In this document: in pieces, positions 36,549 through 48,989 of the stretch | How the letters are laid out: each line of letters begins with the position of its first letter | Position numbering within the stretch: position 1 is the stretch's first letter | Assembly (NCBI GenBank): GCA_018398585.1 | Contig: JAGTTD010000019.1 | Span: 62,001-126,000 of the forward strand | Origin: Simmondsia chinensis | Taxonomy: Eukaryota > Streptophyta > Magnoliopsida > Caryophyllales > Simmondsiaceae | Direction: 5' to 3' | DNA: 64,000 nucleotides | Notes under the pieces: model-generated | The model's input: the letters and a program-made list of their open reading frames with translations, nothing else | Told to the model about the DNA's origin: nothing | The model's database searches: none | Made by a program: the position numbers and the translations under genes

Positions 36549-37054
36549 AGGGTAAATTATAGAAAATTCCCCTGACTTTTGCTTCAATAACAAAAAACCC
36601 CCCCTCACAAGTAAAACCACTCACTAAACCCCCTAACTTTTGAAAAATTTTCACTTTGCCCCCAAATAAATTTTTTTGACTATTTTGCCCCTCTACAAAA
36701 AAAAAGTTATATTTTATCTCATAATATTTTTTTTTAAAAATTTTAAAAATATTTTTTATCTTCTGAACTTATATAATATTATTATAATTAATTAAAATAA
36801 TTATATTTTTATAAATATAGAAAATTTTCTTAATTTTTTTTGCTAAAAATATAAAATATTTAATTTTTGTCTAATAATATAAAAACTTTTTCTAAAAACA
36901 AAATTAAACATTAGGGGCAAAATGGTCAAAAATAAGTTACATGGGATTAAGTGATAAATTTTTAAAAGTGAGAAGATTTTGTGAGTGCTTTTATTTATGA
37001 GGAGGGTTTTCTATTTTTGAAACAAAAGAAAGAAAAATTTTCTGTAATTTACCC
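36549..37054. mobile_element. MITE with AGGGTAAATTA inverted ends
   Basis: A 506-bp AT-rich unit starts AGGGTAAATTATAGAAAA and ends in the near complement (TTTTCTGTAATTTACCC). The flanks TTATATTT at 36541-36548 and 37055-37062 are identical. There is no coding capacity. It sits about 190 bp upstream of the HsfA1 ATG, so it is part of that promoter region. Confidence 0.75.
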
Positions 37055-37247
37055 TTATATTTAAATACAATATATATATATAGTTATGCTTTCTGCTTTC
37101 TCCTAGAACCCTCGCAAAACTAAACCCTCACTGTTCATCATCATTGAAATCCCTTCTCTCTCTCTCTCTCTCTCCCCCCATCTGTAGATGAAATCTCCTG
37201 GCAGCCTGTAGATTTGGAAGAGTAACCTAGTTCTTCGATTAATTCAA

Positions 37248-37586
37248 ATGGAGGGCGGAGCATCGGAGGGATCGACGGTGACGAGCGCAGCGGCGTCGAG
37301 CTTGAATTCGCCACCTCCGTTCCTGAGCAAGACGTATGACATGGTGGATGATGCCGCCACGGATTCCATAGTGTCTTGGAGTAAGGGCTACAATAGCTTT
37401 GTTGTATGGAATGTGCCGGAGTTTGCCAAGGACTTGCTTCCCAAGTATTTCAAGCACAACAACTTCTCTAGCTTCGTCCGTCAGCTCAATACCTATGTTA
37501 GTATTACTATTCATCATCGTATCTATGTTATAATCTTGTTTATATCGGTGCTTTCCAAGATTTCATTGATAATTCTGTTTTTTGTA

Positions 37587-37628
<42 letters not shown>

Positions 37629-40600
37629 GGGAGAGAGGGCAATTGATGTATTTTCTCGCGATTGAGCAAGTAAAGCTTGCGGACTCTCTTTTTTTCGGAA
37701 ATATTGAATACCATTGCCTTAAGTGTATGTTGAGAAAATAGTGGAATGATGCGCTGTTGCTTTAAACAAAGGAATACGTATTGACTGTAGCTTGGAATTT
37801 GCTGTGGAAATTTGAGATACTTCCCTGAGAGTTAGATTTAATGGAAAAAGAAAGATCTTGTAGGCTTATGAGAAGAATTCAAGGCAAATTATATGGTGAT
37901 TCATTTTGGAGCAATCGATGTGATCGTTGACATCATCATGCCATCTAGAAACTCAGGCGCCTTTGTTAAGTTCAGTCAGCTTCATGGATCCTAATTTGTT
38001 CAGTCTACTAGTTGGGAGTCCTTCTTGGAGGATGTTGTTTTGTGATGTGTTTGTAACCCAGATCATGCTTTTTCCTCTTTTGAACTGTATTCACTGTGAT
38101 AGATCTGGCAATTTGGATGATCTTGAATCTGATTCAAGTGGGATTGTTCTGGTAAGTCATTTCATCAAACAACATGACAGGCAGTCTTAATATCGCCACC
38201 CTTGTATTGGCATCATTCATGTTTGCAGATAAGTGAAAAATTTTTAGAGAATATCTGATGCTCGTAGCATTTCCTGGTGGAAGTCTGAGGGTACTGGAAG
38301 CTATCTGCATACTCTCGAGTTTAAATGCGGGCGGCAAGTGCCATTGTACTGGATTTGGTAACAGGCATTTCCAAGCATATACTGGTGTGCTACTTAAAAC
38401 GAGGGGTTCATTTACCAGGCACTAATGCACCGGATCCCATTAGAACTCCAAAGTTAAGCGTGCTTGGGCGAGAGTAGTACCAGGATGAGTGACCTCCTGG
38501 GAAGTCCTCTTGTCGCCAACCCTATAAGGTTGGGGGTCCTCGGAAACAGCCTCTCGGCAGGGTTACAACCTAAATGGGTAAGGCTGCGTACATCTACCCC
38601 CCCAGACCCCGCTTCGGCGGGAGCCTTTAAGGCACTGGGTCTGTTGTTGTTGTTGTTGTTGCTGTTGCTACTACTGCTGCTGCTTAAAACAAAGCAAGTT
38701 AAAAACTGCTTGAGTAATTAAAAAGAATTAATGAAGTTCCGGTATATGATCTCATGTCCTCTACTGTAATAAAGTTCCGGTATACGATCTGATACATACT
38801 GCATGTTGTTTCGTTTGTTTGCTCATTTCTCTGTGTTTTTGTTCAATATCGTTTGTGAATTGGTAATCACTGAAGTTTGGGTGACTTTATTTTATATTGT
38901 GAATAATCAATGTGTTGCTGCTTTTGGTATTCTCTTAGCAATTACTGCCAAGTCTGCCAGTGTGATTTGGTGTCAGTTGCATAGCAACCTAAGTTAGAAA
39001 CAATACCATCTACTAACTGTAGAGTTCAATGAGATTAGAGTACCCTTCTTTTGTCCATAGGGTGAAAAAGAACAAACAAAAAAAAAAAAAACTAAAAATC
39101 ATATTGGTGACTGCATCTTGGATGTACTATTTACTTGTTTTATGCTTTCACATATGAATTTATGCATCTCCTCTTGTCCATTGTGTCTAAAGACATGCAA
39201 GATTGTAGACTCGATCAGGAAGCAATAATTAGAAACCTTTAGCTCATGTGCTTGTTTAGCTAAGCCTGGCTAGTTGTCCCTGTTGCATGGTGAGGATGAT
39301 CGGCTTTATGGTAACTTGTGCCTTGCGTCAAAAGGTATCGCATGTATGGGAGAGTTGGAGAGTTCCAATGAGCACCCCCCACACCTCCCAATGTACTGAC
39401 ATGCTTGGAGGGGAATTAGAGATGAGGGTGGTCTTTCTTCTGCTGGGGGCTCAGCTGCTTCCTTCATCTTCATAGCCCTTTAGATATTAGGGTCTAACTA
39501 GGAGCAATATACCCTTTGTCCATATTCATAGAGAGTAGACTAGTGACCCAATGCGAGCCAGGTACATGTGAAACAGACCTGCAAAGAGTGAACAGTGGTT
39601 TCTCTTTTTTTGATAAATTTTCTTTAAAAGAGGTGGTTTACTCTAAAGCTATGGATCGAGAAATACATATGGAAGGAATTTTTTTGCATGACGACAAATT
39701 TTCTGGGAGTAATTTCTGCATTGTGATAGAAAAGTTTACAATTTTTTCCGCATTCTCTGTGGCAGAACATGAGGAGAATGATCATTCATTGACCAATATT
39801 CAATAAAGAACTAGTTGATCTGGACTTAATTTCTTCAATGCCGAACTTCTTTTTTTCCGTGTTGCTTGTGTCTTGATTCACCTGGTCAGCTCTCTGGCAT
39901 CTTGCTGATCATCATGGGCATAGTCTCATCTTTTCCTCCATAAAGCTGAGGTTTCTCTTTCCCTCACCTGGAATAAGCGACAGTTTGGGTTCTGCTTTCA
40001 ATTCTTTTCTAAGCTTGTAATGGTAATTCCTATCCTTTCATGTTTTCTAGTGAGTTATGTGATCCCATTTCATCAGGCTATGTGCATATATTGGACTATT
40101 TAATATTTTTTGCTGCAATTATCTTGAGTTGTCCTTCAATTCAGTGACAAGGGAAAATGAATGTAGTATGTACAGTAGTGTGGGAAGAAAACAGGGGAAT
40201 GTAGTTCACCAAGATAGTGCACAACAAATCGCGGGATGTCCAGAAATGTAGTACATCATGTTGGTTATAGGGGTGGAGTGGTAGTCCATGACATCTCTGT
40301 TGGAGAGAGCAAAAGAGGAGTCGATCACAGCTTGAAATTTATCGATTTAAATTGATGTATTGAAATGGTCCACATTCTTATTGCTGCATTGGTAGTTTAG
40401 CATTACTTGTTGCCTGAGTAGACCACTGGTTCTATGAGAGGAGACCGGAGAGAGCAAAGGAAGAGAGACAAAGGGGTTGAAGCAGGTTCTAATTTGAACC
40501 TTTAGATAGACAGGCTTTCTTAAAATTTGAGTGGTATACCCCTGCCAGTAGTGGTGGACAGGCCTAATACAAGTTCCTGGTGGATGAGTGCCTATAGTTG

Positions 40601-42342
40601 TTCTTGGTTCAGGTGACAACAGAGTGGATTAATGATCATGGTTGGTGCAGTTGGCTCCTAGGGGACTGTCTTTCCTGATATAGAGACAATGAGGTTTAGG
40701 AGATAATACAGGAATGAGTATTGTTAGAATTGATGAGAGGAGAAAAAGGGGGGTGCAAGTTAAGAGGATCAACAGTTCATCTATTTGGGGTTCATATTTG
40801 GTGATGTGGACCAACAAAAGAGCATATCTGTCCAATTTGTATGTTATAGAGTTGTCTACAGGATGGCCTTGGCATCTTCTGATCTGATCTCTCTGGCTTC
40901 ATGTCTCATAATGAACTTTGTCACTTCCTGTGGTTCCTCATGATCTACATGCTGGATTTCCTGTTACTTCTTTTCATTTATGTTTCACATTATTATTTGG
41001 GCTAGAGTCGAAGTGATTTTGACCCTTTTTTACCCTCCCCCTGGCAATGAAACAGGGTTTCAGAAAAGTTGACCCAGACCGTTGGGAATTTGCAAACGAG
41101 GGGTTTTTAAGAGGGCAGAAGCACTTGTTGAAGAGTATCAACAGGAGAAAACCTGCTCATGGTCATTCAGTTCAGCAACAACCAACTGTTAAGAGCGCAT
41201 CAGTAAAAGCATGTGTCGAGGTGGGTAAGTTTGGACTTGACGAAGAAGTTGAACGGCTTAAAAGAGACAAGAATGTTCTTATGCAAGAACTTGTTAGGTT
41301 GAGACAGCAGCAGCAAGCAACAGATAACCAGTTGCAAAGTGTTGGGCAGCGTGTTCAAGTAATGGAGCAACGGCAACAACAAATGATGTCTTTTCTGGCA
41401 AAGGCTATGCAGAGGCCTGGATTCCTGGCCCAGCTGGTTCAGCAGCAAAATGACAGTGGTAGGCACATAACTGGATCCAATAAAAAGAGAAGAGTTCCTA
41501 ATCACGAGGACGATAATATGGGAATGGGAGACACAAATGGAGTTCATTTAGATGGTCAGATTGTCAAGTTTCAGCCCTTTATAAATGAAGCTGCAAAAGC
41601 AATGCTCCGACAGATATTAAAACTTAATCCATCTCGACTGGATCAATCCACGAAAGACCCTAATGCTTTCTTAATTGATGGTATTCCTTCTGCTTCCAGT
41701 GCGCTAGACTGTGGAAGCTCCTCTGCTCGAGCATCAGGAGTGACACTCGCAGAGGTCCCATCATCTGGGCAGCCCTGCTTTCCAGCGGACACAGCGTATT
41801 CTGTTAATCAGCTGCCACCAACGGTTTCTGAAGCTCATACTTCCCCTTGTCTACGAAGAGACCCTGCTAAAGCACTTAGAGTCCCAGAAGCTAATTTGCA
41901 TGATACTCAGGAAGATGCATTATTAACAGACTTCAGTCAAATGCAAGGTGCTTCACCAGCGAGTGCTGTAGGTCTCCCTGATATGGGTTTTACTGGGGCA
42001 GAGAGTGGAGATAACAGTTTCATAGATCCATTGTCAGCAGTCCCAAACGGGCCAGGTCCTTTAGAAACTGATGAATTTGCTCCAGCTGCTGATATTGACA
42101 TGTTGCTGGATGGTATCCCAAAGCTTCCTGGAAGTAATGACGCATTCTGGGAGCAGTTTTTCTCATCTGACCCCTTCCCTGAGGATGCGGAAGAGGTTGA
42201 TTCAAGCACACCGGAAGGCACTGCATCAAAAGAGCACGAGTTACAACACATGAGCCAGGATGAAGGATGGGAAAAGATCCGCCACATGAGTCATCTTACA
42301 GAGCAGATGGGTCTCCTTACAGCAGAAACTAGAAGAGTCTGA
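37248..42342 (+). CDS. Heat stress transcription factor, class A1
   Basis: The coding sequence is join(37248..37496,41056..42342), 511 residues. The DNA-binding domain (about 24-117) is split by an intron after QLNTY, the position conserved in plant Hsf genes, and resumes [21 protein letters not shown] long coiled HR-A/B region (about 144-212) with the class A spacing follows, then a basic NLS (NKKRR, about 225-229), an AHA activation motif ([13 protein letters not shown], about 445) and a C-terminal export-like LTEQMGLL. Length and motifs fit HsfA1, the master activators of the heat response that trimerise and bind heat shock elements. Gene order suggests the HSFA1b relative. The 3559-bp intron holds a (GA)n tract near 37591 and the chimeric SINE at 38401. 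Confidence 0.95.
38401..38678 (+). mobile_element. Chimeric SINE: 5S rRNA-like head, Au-SINE-like body, (TTG)n tail
   Basis: The unit is bounded by 12-bp duplications gctacttaaaac (38389-38400) and gctgcttaaaac (38679-38690; one mismatch). The first 115 bp match 5S rRNA, the middle reads CGGAAACAGCCTCTCGGCAG...GGCTGCGTACATCTACCC...AGACCCCGC as in Au SINEs, and the end is GGCACTGGGTCTG(TTG)n. The duplications show that head and tail were inserted together as one RNA-mediated event. It lies in the sense orientation in the HsfA1 intron. 5S-headed SINEs (SINE3 type) are known in animals; I do not know of this combination in plants. Confidence 0.85.
38404..38516 (+). repeat. 5S rRNA-derived segment (SINE head)
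   Basis: Nearly full-length 5S rRNA similarity: CACTAATGCACCGGATCCCA, AAGTTAAGCGTGCTTGGGCG, AGAGTAGTACCAGGATGAGT and CTGGGAAGTCCTC are all present, with scattered differences (e.g. TTAGAACTCCAAAG) and a changed first 15 bases. The internal control region (A box, intermediate element, C box) is largely retained, so it could drive pol III transcription. It is not a canonical 5S gene because there is no T-run terminator and no tandem array. Confidence 0.85.
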
Positions 42343-42676
42343 TGCACATTGTATATATGCTTTTACTGCCATCCAGAGGTAAATATAGCACCCGATACTC
42401 TGAGCTTGATTCTTTGATAACTACATTGGCTCGCAGAAGAGTATCTAAGGCTTCTGGCCATATTGGGTGTTCCTGAGGCTTTGGTTTTTGGCCCAATCAT
42501 TGAATTCTGTTCTGCCTTTTTACTGTGGTGATATTCCCGTGACAAGAACATGACGATGGTTTATGGATATGTTTACCGTAATATTGGAAAACTTGGATGC
42601 TGTACAGTCACGAGGTGGCGAGAAAGTAGGATCCTCTCTTCCACTTTTTTTGGGCGAAAAAAGGAGGGTTTCTTAA

Positions 42677-43091
42677 TAGGGGCGTAAATGACCGGCTTAT
42701 TATAAAGCTTAAAGGCTCAGCTCGTTTCAAGCTGAGCTGAGCTGAGCTGACCCGTTAGCTTTAATGAGTTGACCTTGAGCAATGAAGCTTGAGCTCGTAA
42801 ACTCGCTAGCTTAAATGAGTCTGTCTTAATACAATATTAACCTAAATATGGTCAATTAAGTCAAATTTGAGCCTAAATGGGCTAAGCTCAAGCTTAAGTG
42901 AGCTCAAACTAGCCTTGATCGAGCTTAAATTAACCTAAATAAGTTGAGTTTAGCTTGGGGCAATACCGATTTGGGTTTGAGCTCAATTGGGCGGAGTCGA
43001 GTCCCATCCTAGGACAAGTTGGGCTCTAGCTTGAAGTTGGCTCGAAGATCCGAAAGTCAAGTTGGCTCAGCTTGGCTTATGTACACTCCTA
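42677..43091. mobile_element. GAGCTCG-family hAT-like element, second copy
   Basis: The ends are TAGGGGCGTAAATGA and the complement of TAGGAGTGTACATAA. The flanking 8-mers tttcttaa and tttcatac match at 6 of 8. The interior is gagctgagct/agcttaaat words. It has no coding capacity. It lies about 330 bp after the HsfA1 stop. Confidence 0.6.
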
Positions 43092-44580
43092 TTTCATACA
43101 ACAACAGGACTCAACTAAGCGAGGGAGACAAAAGGCTGAAGTTGTGGCCCAACTGAGAGGGCGTGGTTTTCGGGGCCTAGCAGGCCTTGTCGTGGCCTGA
43201 ATGGGGGACCATTTTAGGGCTTTGTAAGTATAGCTGTATTGTCTATGATTAGAGTCTCACAGAAATGATAAACAACATTCATATATGGATGCTAGCGCAT
43301 GTTTTTATGCGTTATGTATTGCTAATATCAGCCCCCTCTCAGGTTTATGTTGCATATGGCTGGCGGGCAAATCTTTACAAAGGCAAGAAATACAGACAGA
43401 TGAAGAAGGGAACTCGTAGGCCGTCCTATTTCTGCTTATTATCCACTGTGAATGTGATGGTGTGTTTTAATGATGTTATATCGTTTTTAAAGGAACACTT
43501 GTGTAATGATCTAAAATGAGGAGGGAGGAGAATTTTCGGGCGTGTAAGAATGCTTTACATAACATGATGCTCCCAGTGTTTAGCTAGCTGGTAAAGGGAT
43601 TTGGTGTCCCGCTGCAATTCAATGTCTTTCTCCGTGATTTGAACTTAAAAGCACCTGTTTGTCTTGGGGGCTTACAGAACAACCACCACCTCGACTTAGT
43701 GTCTCAAAGAGGTTTCTGCTGATAATATTTTACAATAAGCTCTCCCCACTCTTTCCTTGGGCGATATTTTCTAGTTTGGAATTCTAAAGATGTTACAAGG
43801 ATATTGTTACATCCTAATAGGATGACATTATAGCTCTCTTGTGCTTAATTATGGGCAGCCTCTTGTTTTTTCATCATGGAAAAGGAGCATATTAAACTGC
43901 CTATCAAGTATTGAATGTTAATCAGTTGTCTCTTGTCACTAACATTCAAGACCGAGGGATGTTGTAAATGGCACTAAACATAAAACTCACTGTTTTCCCC
44001 CTAAAATCGGCACTGAGAGAATAAAATATTTTATATTTTTATTGTAATGGAAAAGCCAAGGATACGGTTGTTACCCTATTGTGTTTCTTAATGTAGATTT
44101 TTTTAGAATTAAAAATCATAATTTAAAAATTAGTATTTTTTGATTTTTAATTTTGTATCTCTAGTTTTTCTTTTTTCTATATTACTAAAGGACAAGTCTA
44201 AATGCTACGAAAAAAATGAGGCCGAAATGGCACGAAGGGGAATCGAACCTCAGCCCTTGCAAAATGCAAAGCCACCCTTATCAATTGTAATCTGACTCCT
44301 GATGTGTTTGGATAAATCAAAATATTTAAATTATGCTTTGATTGTGTCACTCGTGAGAGTTTCATACCCCTTTTCTCGTGGAGTGTAGCATCATTCTAAT
44401 TGTATACTGATGATAAAAAAAAATAATTAAAAAAGTTTAATATAAAATGTAATTTGTAATTGCACAGAAAATTATTTTTAAAAAAAAGGAGGTGTAGGAA
44501 GGACGTGGTGGTTACGTAACGCGTATGTACGGGTGTCGATGACAAATTGATAGGAGCAGTGAGTCAAATTGGGGGAATCA
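43092..44580. other. Intergenic, with tRNA-like B-box remnant
   Basis: On the minus strand at about 44215-44275 GGTTCGATTCCCC follows a TTGCATTTTGCAA hairpin. This resembles the 3' half of a tRNA-derived SINE but lacks a clear A box. No coding exon was recognised. The right end should contain the promoter and 5' UTR of the BPA1-like gene. Confidence 0.4.
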
Positions 44581-44642
44581 TTTTATTCGATTTCTCGTTT
44601 CTCCTCCCTCCTCCCTCCTCCTGGATCTTCCATTTGCTTCCC

Positions 44643-47600
44643 ATGTCGGTTCGTCCCTCTCCCCTTTATGTTTTTGGTTCTTTGATTTCCTTTTCCTGTT
44701 TATTAATTGATTGGTGCTTACGTCTCGTTGATCTGCTTACTCACTGTTTTCTCTTTTTACAATTTAAATTCAATTATAGTTTTTGCTTTTTGAATTTTCC
44801 AGAGCTTTTATTCTCCTTGGGAAAGATTAGGTTTTCTGTGGGTTTCGATACATGTAATATATGTGCAGCTTCACTTTTTTTTTTTTTTTTTTTGTTTGCG
44901 TGTCAGTTAGGGTGACAGGCATTTGTGTTGGATTCGATTTCGTTATTTGTTTTCTTTCATTCCTGGGGTGCAACTTGTTTGATTCTCTTATGTTTTTCAA
45001 AGTCACTTTCCCCTTGAATTCTCTTTTTTGTTATCTCAACTATTATTTATTAACCAAAAGAATTTCAAGAACTTTGTCTTGTTTGAAGCTGCTTGGGTTC
45101 CTTGGAGTCTTGACTAGTCCTAAATATGTCATTCATTTTAGGGATTCACTGAATGTTTAGTCCTTTCTGTCATTGTTTGATCGTCCTCCTCCTAACTGAA
45201 GGCAGAAACGTAATCCTGTCATTGCCTGCTATGAATCAATCCTTAGTAACGTTCAGCAGAGGCTTGGCTAATGAACGTATATAAGAAAAAAAAAGGAGTT
45301 TCGTCGATTGGTTGTGTAAATGATTCTAGAACAGAGAAACCAATTATGGCTTTCACAAGCTAGGAAGGAAAGTCAAAGTCATTTTCGCGTTATATATAGA
45401 GTAGACTGAGTAGTCCATCTATGTAGTTTTTGTACATATATGGGAGGGGCTCGTTAGAGATACCATGGGTCCATTATATATTTCCAGTGGGATCCACATA
45501 AAAGCTAAAGACAGATGCTTTTCACTTCTAAGATTGACTCTGCATTCACTAGGGAGTGAGAGGAAGAGACTTTGCATATTTCACATAATCGCCTCCTGGA
45601 AAGAACGATGAGGATGCCTATGCTTGTATGTTCCATGTTTGTTCATTTATTGTGGAAAATGTCATCATGTTACTTCAGTTATGCGATTAAATTATACCAG
45701 TTGAATGTCTCATCTTAGAAACTACCGCAAGCAAGCTGTTTTGACATTGGTCAGAGATATCAAGCATTTGCTTCTTGAACTGGCCATACCTTCATCATGT
45801 CCTGTTGTTCAATAACGTTTATCTTAATGGTACTGTGGTTTGCTTTTTTGTACTAACCTCCTGAATATATGATGACCATTCCCCGATGAAAACATGCTTA
45901 TTGTAGCCCAGCAACTGATTTCCTAATATTTTTTTCCCTTCATTCTGCAGATAAGAAGTGTGAAAGTTTGCAATGTCTCCCTAGGAGCAACTGACCAAGA
46001 TATAAGGGAGTTCTTCTCCTTCTCTGGCGACATAGAATATATTGAATTGCGAAGGTTGCTCATTCACATCTATTCTTTTATTTTTGTTTCTTTCCACCCA
46101 GTTTTTAATGTTGCATTAGAGATTGAAGGAAATACTTCAGGACTGATAGTCTAGATTTCATATATGTTCATTGATTTATTTCTGTAACTTTTATGCTACA
46201 TCCTTCTCGGATTTAAATTCACTGTTTTCTAATGTTTTTCCTCCAGTGAGAATGAGAGATCTCAAACAGCATATGTCACCTTTAAGGACCCTCAGGGAGC
46301 AGAAACTGCAGTTCTTCTTTCTGTAAGTATAATTTAGAATCTTTTTGCCATCTTTGTCTATACTGACTCTGTTCTTTCGTGCTGCCTCATGTGATGGGGC
46401 TAACATGTCTTATTAAGGAAATTGTTTAAGATTATCTTATATTTGTAGTACAAGACTGCAGTTCCTACACAAAACTAATGAATCAATCTGCATCCATGAG
46501 CCAAGAAACATATTCTTCTGTAAGAATTGATAACATGTTATGATCACTATTTGTGGTTATCTTGAAAGTATTTAGGGACCTCTTGGTAGTTGCATGCTTT
46601 CCTGACTTCTAAAGTGGAATATATGTCCTTTGGAGGGACTGAAAATATGTATTTATATTCCGTCTCCTCTTCTACTCCCTCTCAATTTCTTTCTTTTTAT
46701 GTGTTTATGTGTGCATGTATGTTTATGGCTCAGCGCATCTGCAATAAGGACATCTGCTTGACTTGAAATCGGTATTTAATCATGCTCTTATGTGCTGGAG
46801 CCTATTTTTAGGATATCCCTCTTCTTCATTTCCTGTTTGTGACATGTCTGAGTATATAGCATTATATGGATGTGTGATGATATCTTGAGGGGCTGATCTT
46901 TTATGGAAATGTCTTTATTACTCTAGGAATGGTGAGAAACTATGGTAGCCTGCTGCCCATAATGAGGGGTTGACCTAGAATATTTGAGATTTTAGTGTAT
47001 CTATATATGTACAATGATACATATAGTAAGGTTTTTTCCGACTGGAACACTGACGAGTCTATATCTTGTGACAAATAGTTACAAGCAAATAGTATATTAT
47101 AAAATAATGCGTCCTATCATTTTTATTTGAGCGTACACGTTGCATAGTGATTTCTACACCAAAAGAACTTAGTATAAGAATCATCTTCGCTTTTAAGTTA
47201 CTATTGTAGTTTTCGATTACATTGCTTTTCACGTCATGTATTTTGAAATTCTAAAGCTGTTTACTGATGGTATTTTTCTATCTTTCTTTCTAGCTTTTCA
47301 TACCTATCAGCCTGTTCGCATGATTACTAATAATTAATTGATGCTGTCCCCTGCCTTCTTTGTGCTCTGTTTTAATACGTATTAGCTGGTATTATGAAGC
47401 AGCGGAAAATAGCTGGTGTTTAGTTGGTAGTTATCTTTCTGTTGAAGAGCTGTTAAGTTCCTTTCTAAGGGTATGCTGCTGCTATGAACTTAAACATCTT
47501 TGGCCTAAAACTCTGCTTTTCATCTAAAAGACGGTTTACTTCTTCAGGGAGCTACAATTGTTGATCAATCTGTCACAATAGCTCTTGCACCGGATTACAA

Positions 47601-48272
47601 GCAACCAGAAACTGCATCTTCATCTCCTACGGTATGATTCTGAGCTGGCAATAGCCATGAGTATGAGCACAAAAACCTATTTGCGCAACCCTCACTCAAT
47701 TCTGTCAATTTCTGCAGTCACACCCGAACCAGAATCCAAATGCAGCTGGATCTGCAGTGCAGAAGGCTGAGGATGTCGTGACTACGATGTTAGCCAAGGG
47801 CTTTGTGTTGGGAAAAGATACACTCAACAAAGCAAAAACTTTTGATGAGAAGCATAAGTTCACCTCCACCGCTACAGCTAAAGTTGTTTCACTGGATCAA
47901 AAGATCGGGTTGACAGAAAAGATCAGCATGGGCACAACCTTGGTGAATGACAAAGTGAAGGAAGTGGACCAAAAATTTCAGGTCTCGGAGAAGACCAAGT
48001 CTGCATTTGCAGCCGCGGAACAAACCGTTAGTAGCGCAGGATCAGCCTTCATGAAGAACCGGTATGTACTGACAGGGGCTACTTGGGTTACCGGGGCTTT
48101 CAACCGGGTTACCAAGGCCGCAGGGGAAGTGGGGCAAAAGACAAAGGAAAAGATGGCCGAGGAAGAAAGAGGGAGAAACACGGCTGAGGGCTATTCTCAG
48201 GTCCCTGAATCTGTCTCTGTGGAAGGCGCTGGCAGCGAGCATTCCTCAAAGCCTGCACCTGCGCAAGGTTGA
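44643..48272 (+). CDS. RRM protein, BPA1-like (binding partner of ACD11)
   Basis: Five coding exons with matching phases: join(44643..44648,45951..46054,46247..46322,47548..47631,47718..48272), 274 residues. Exon 1 encodes only Met-Ser. The RRM (about 3-75) reads SVKVCNVSLGATDQDIREFF, SGDIEYIEL, QTAYVTFKDPQGAETAVLLS and GATIVDQSVTIAL. Its C-terminal half is a charged, helix-rich region (AKGFVLGKDTLNKAKTFDEKH, LDQKIGLTEKISMG, MKNRYVLTGATWVTGAFNRV). This architecture is that of BPA1 and BPA1-like proteins, which bind the sphingolipid transfer protein ACD11 and affect defence and cell death. The ATG in the tiny first exon is inferred from the family N-terminus and splice phase. Its place after HsfA1 matches the Arabidopsis order I recall. 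Confidence 0.88.
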
Positions 48273-48989
48273 TCCCGTGATGTCAATCATGGGATCAAAA
48301 CCGTTCAGTTGTTGAACGTTGAATCTGAACTGTCTGTTTTTCGTTTCTGCTTTGATAGGTATCTAAGGCTGCTGTACACAGTTGGGATGCGTTTTCTATT
48401 TGTCTTCCTGTTTGATGTCATCCTACATGATATAACCTTGAATGATGTGATGAATGTTCCTTCAAATATCTTAATTATGTCAAGTAGATTGTATAAAAGT
48501 TGTCAAAATATCGTACATGAACCTCCTTGCAATGGCTCAATCTGAAACTAGTAAAAGATGAAACGATAACTTTTCTTTTTCTTGTTAGGTCTTTGTAGAA
48601 TATTTCTCTTGTTACAAGTACTCGTGTACTTGAAGATCCGCATACCTAATAGTTCACAAGATGACAGTGTCTTTCATGATCTAAAATATTATAATTTGGG
48701 GCAATGTTATTATTAGAGACAATTTTGCAGATGTCATTGTCTACAAGTCATATATATATATATATATATTTGCCATGGCCCGATCCTTTAATGCAGTCCG
48801 TTGCTCCGCGGAGAATTCCCCTTCCGGATGGAATCACCAAGTCAGAACTGGAAAATCAGCTAGATACAGAGTGGGAAGAGGAGGGGGAGGGGGGGGGCGC
48901 CACAAGGGCACGGGGAGGATGCTTCATCACCACGGCATGGTGAACTCATCCTCCGCAGCCAAGTCAACTTGGCCAGCAATGGTGGCTGG
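48273..48989. other. 3' flank of the BPA1-like gene
   Basis: Probable 3' UTR, then a TA microsatellite at about 48748-48769. A G-rich stretch lies at 48884-48897. No other gene was seen. Confidence 0.5.

Noticed and set aside
38404..38516. A functional 5S rRNA gene
   Set aside because: Substitutions, an altered 5' start, no T-run terminator and insertion boundaries that include the downstream Au-type tail show that it is a retroposed SINE head.
43265..43519. An 84-residue plus-strand frame after HsfA1
   Set aside because: No recognised domain, no supporting splice signals, and composition like noncoding flank.
43560..43640. A tRNA gene (TAGCTGGTAAAGGG-like A box)
   Set aside because: No cloverleaf and no matching B box at the right distance were found.
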